A stretch of DNA of 14,735 nt, taken from Nitrosomonas sp. Its GTDB lineage: Bacteria; Pseudomonadota; Gammaproteobacteria; Burkholderiales; Nitrosomonadaceae. How positions within the stretch are numbered: the stretch's first letter is position 1; each line of letters opens with the position of its first letter. The stretch is from contig JAJFJI010000033.1 in NCBI GenBank assembly GCA_021774205.1, positions 1 to 14,735 on the forward strand, written 5' to 3'. This document shows, in pieces, positions 13,857 to 14,735 of this stretch. The notes under the pieces were generated by a model, which ran no database searches, was not told the DNA's origin, and saw only the letters and a program-made list of their open reading frames with translations. The translations under genes were made by a program, and so were the position numbers.

Positions 13857-13972
13857 TTATCATTCTAGCTCTTTTACATAAGTAAGTTTGTCAGCATTGT
13901 AAAAGATGCATTCTATTATGCTTATTTCTGTTGTACTTAACGTAGTGCGCGACAATTATCGTTAACACTCAC

Positions 13973-14106
13973 AAAAAAGCCATTGATTATCTTGGGCGCT
14001 GGTTACTTTAGAGAAAAAATTAGGCAAAGATCATCCAAATACGAAAGTCGTGTGAAATAATTTAGAGGGTGCACGAGTTAAACTGGCTGATTCAGTAAAT
14101 AAATAA
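13973..14106 (+). pseudogene. Orphan C-terminal fragment of a kinesin-light-chain-type TPR protein
   Basis: KKAIDYLG (13973-13996) in one frame continues, after a shift, as ALVTLEKKLGKDHPNTKVV (13996 onward). An in-frame TGA (14053-14055) follows, then NNLEGARVKLADSVNK and TAA (14104-14106). The consensus of kinesin-light-chain TPR units is 'kAieyyekALai-x-ekkLG-x-dHPnT-x-x-v-x-NNLa', matched closely apart from the frameshift and the stop, which replaces an expected Arg or similar (CGA to TGA would suffice). No upstream repeats survive. Such large TPR proteins often carry NTPase or effector domains, but nothing here shows which. Confidence 0.5.
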
Positions 14107-14230
14107 GTGGCGCTTTTATGAGAATTAATCCTCTTAGGGTGTGAAGACATGAGAACCAACGCTAGTTTTTTTCTCTGAGAATAAAAAATCTAATTATCAT
14201 TTTTTTAAAAATACTTATTAGAGTTTGGAG

Positions 14231-14262
14231 GGCGAAGCCATTCAATCAGTGCGTAGCACTGA
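14231..14262. repeat. Two small hairpins, REP-like
   Basis: GGC-GAA-GCC (14231-14239) is followed 6 nt later by TCAGTGC-GTA-GCACTGA (14246-14262; perfect 7-bp stem, 3-nt loop). On the plus strand TTTTTT begins 10 nt after the second stem, too far for a standard terminator; on the minus strand no T-run follows. The unit lies 87 bp downstream of the 14349 gene on its coding strand, so it may act as a weak terminator or mRNA-stabilising structure, or be a small dispersed repeat. The flanks (14107-14230 and 14263-14348) are AT-rich, with nothing recognisable. Confidence 0.4.
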
Positions 14263-14348
14263 ATATAACGCTTTTTTGTAAATTTATAATTGTTTTGTAC
14301 TAGTGCCTAGGTTTATTCCTCAGCCCCAAGGTGAGTCTGCGTGATTGA

Positions 14349-14735
14349 TTATATGAAAGGTTGATCTGGTTCAACTTGAGTATTAATCAATGCTTCTTGC
14401 ACATAACGAACTCGTTCATCCTGTAATGCTTCACGTAATTTTTTGAGGTTTTTACCGGTAAAGGTAAAAACTGAATTCTGATAAATTAAAGAAATATTTT
14501 CATTGCCGGTATATTCTATGGTGGCAATATAGCCATAATAAATAATGCTGCCGGTGCCATCTCTGCGACGAATATTTAAACGTACTTGGCGATTCTTGAC
14601 GCGTGAACAATTAAACGCCAGGTAATTGGCCGTTTCAGAAAATTCTAACGACTGATCAATGATGTTATTTGGTTGTTCAATGGATGAACTCTGTTCATTA
14701 ATTTCATTTGCAAATAATCCTTTTTCTTCTGTCAT
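14349..14735 (-). CDS. Hypothetical protein, 128 residues visible
   Basis: I do not recognise the family. The ATG is formed by the last three bases of the window, so the true start could lie further upstream, although MTEEKGLF is a reasonable beginning. The first 35 residues are polar and probably disordered (Asn/Gln/Ser/Glu-rich). The rest looks like a compact domain with four or five beta strands and a C-terminal helix: VRLNIRRRDGTGSIIYYGYI, ATIEYTGNENISLIYQNSVF, then TFTGKNLKKLREALQDERVR and YVQEA. There is no signal peptide or membrane helix, so it is likely cytoplasmic. The 'V-x-F-x-GKNL-x-x-L-x-x-x-L' segment is a promising seed for homologue searches. Intact coding here contrasts with the decayed DNA immediately downstream. 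Confidence 0.75.
   Translation of the reverse strand: MTEEKGLFANEINEQSSSIEQPNNIIDQSLEFSETANYLAFNCSRVKNRQVRLNIRRRDGTGSIIYYGYIATIEYTGNENISLIYQNSVFTFTGKNLKKLREALQDERVRYVQEALINTQVEPDQPFI

Noticed and set aside
1..14735. CRISPR arrays, tRNA or rRNA genes
   Set aside because: No regularly spaced repeats and no recognisable tRNA or rRNA sequence were seen on either strand.

Overview
The window looks like chromosomal DNA of a gammaproteobacterium. It carries a complete Vibrio TonB2/TtpC-style energy-transduction operon, a TonB-dependent receptor (TBDR) with carboxypeptidase-like N-terminal domains, and type II secretion (T2SS) genes. Base composition is moderate and slightly AT-rich. A Thiotrichales- or Methylococcales-like host would fit, but the sequence alone does not fix the genus.

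Region A (1-9967, all minus strand) is intact and tightly packed. In transcription order it encodes a DUF3450 periplasmic coiled-coil protein, a TtpC-like large MotA/TolQ/ExbB protein, ExbB, ExbD, TonB and a periplasmic TPR protein. After a 133-nt gap comes a 1065-residue TBDR, then a 138-nt gap, the major pseudopilin gspG and a gspF cut by the window edge. The first six genes form a motor that transmits proton-motive force to the outer membrane. The receptor is its probable client. The adjacency of T2SS genes suggests that secretion of an exoprotein and uptake of its product may be linked. Upstream of the motor operon there is a Pho-box-like promoter candidate (10070-10103) and a phased ATCGGT repeat (10004-10031).

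Region B (about 9968-11203) is mostly decayed DNA. It holds a plus-strand relic resembling an IS630-type transposase, a minus-strand tyrosine-recombinase N-terminus with two in-frame stops but an intact ribosome binding site, two adjacent strong hairpins, a frameshifted relic, and a secreted or membrane-anchored reading frame without a start codon.

Region C (11204-13046) contains a secreted beta-rich protein gene split by one in-frame TAA, and an intact SAM-dependent methyltransferase resembling histamine N-methyltransferases. The methyltransferase is bracketed by two diverged direct copies of a repeat. The upstream copy lies next to an IS91-like transposase relic.

Region D (13047-14348) is a graveyard of 3'-terminal gene fragments: an IS91-like transposase C-terminus, a possible RND-efflux adaptor C-terminus, and a kinesin-light-chain-type TPR C-terminus. 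Two small hairpins follow. Region E (14349-14735) is a 128-residue protein of unknown function whose start coincides with the window edge.

Overall, an intact operon borders an accessory zone shaped by mobile elements and pseudogenisation. The best leads are the receptor/motor/secretion linkage, its possible phosphate control, and the repeat-flanked methyltransferase.
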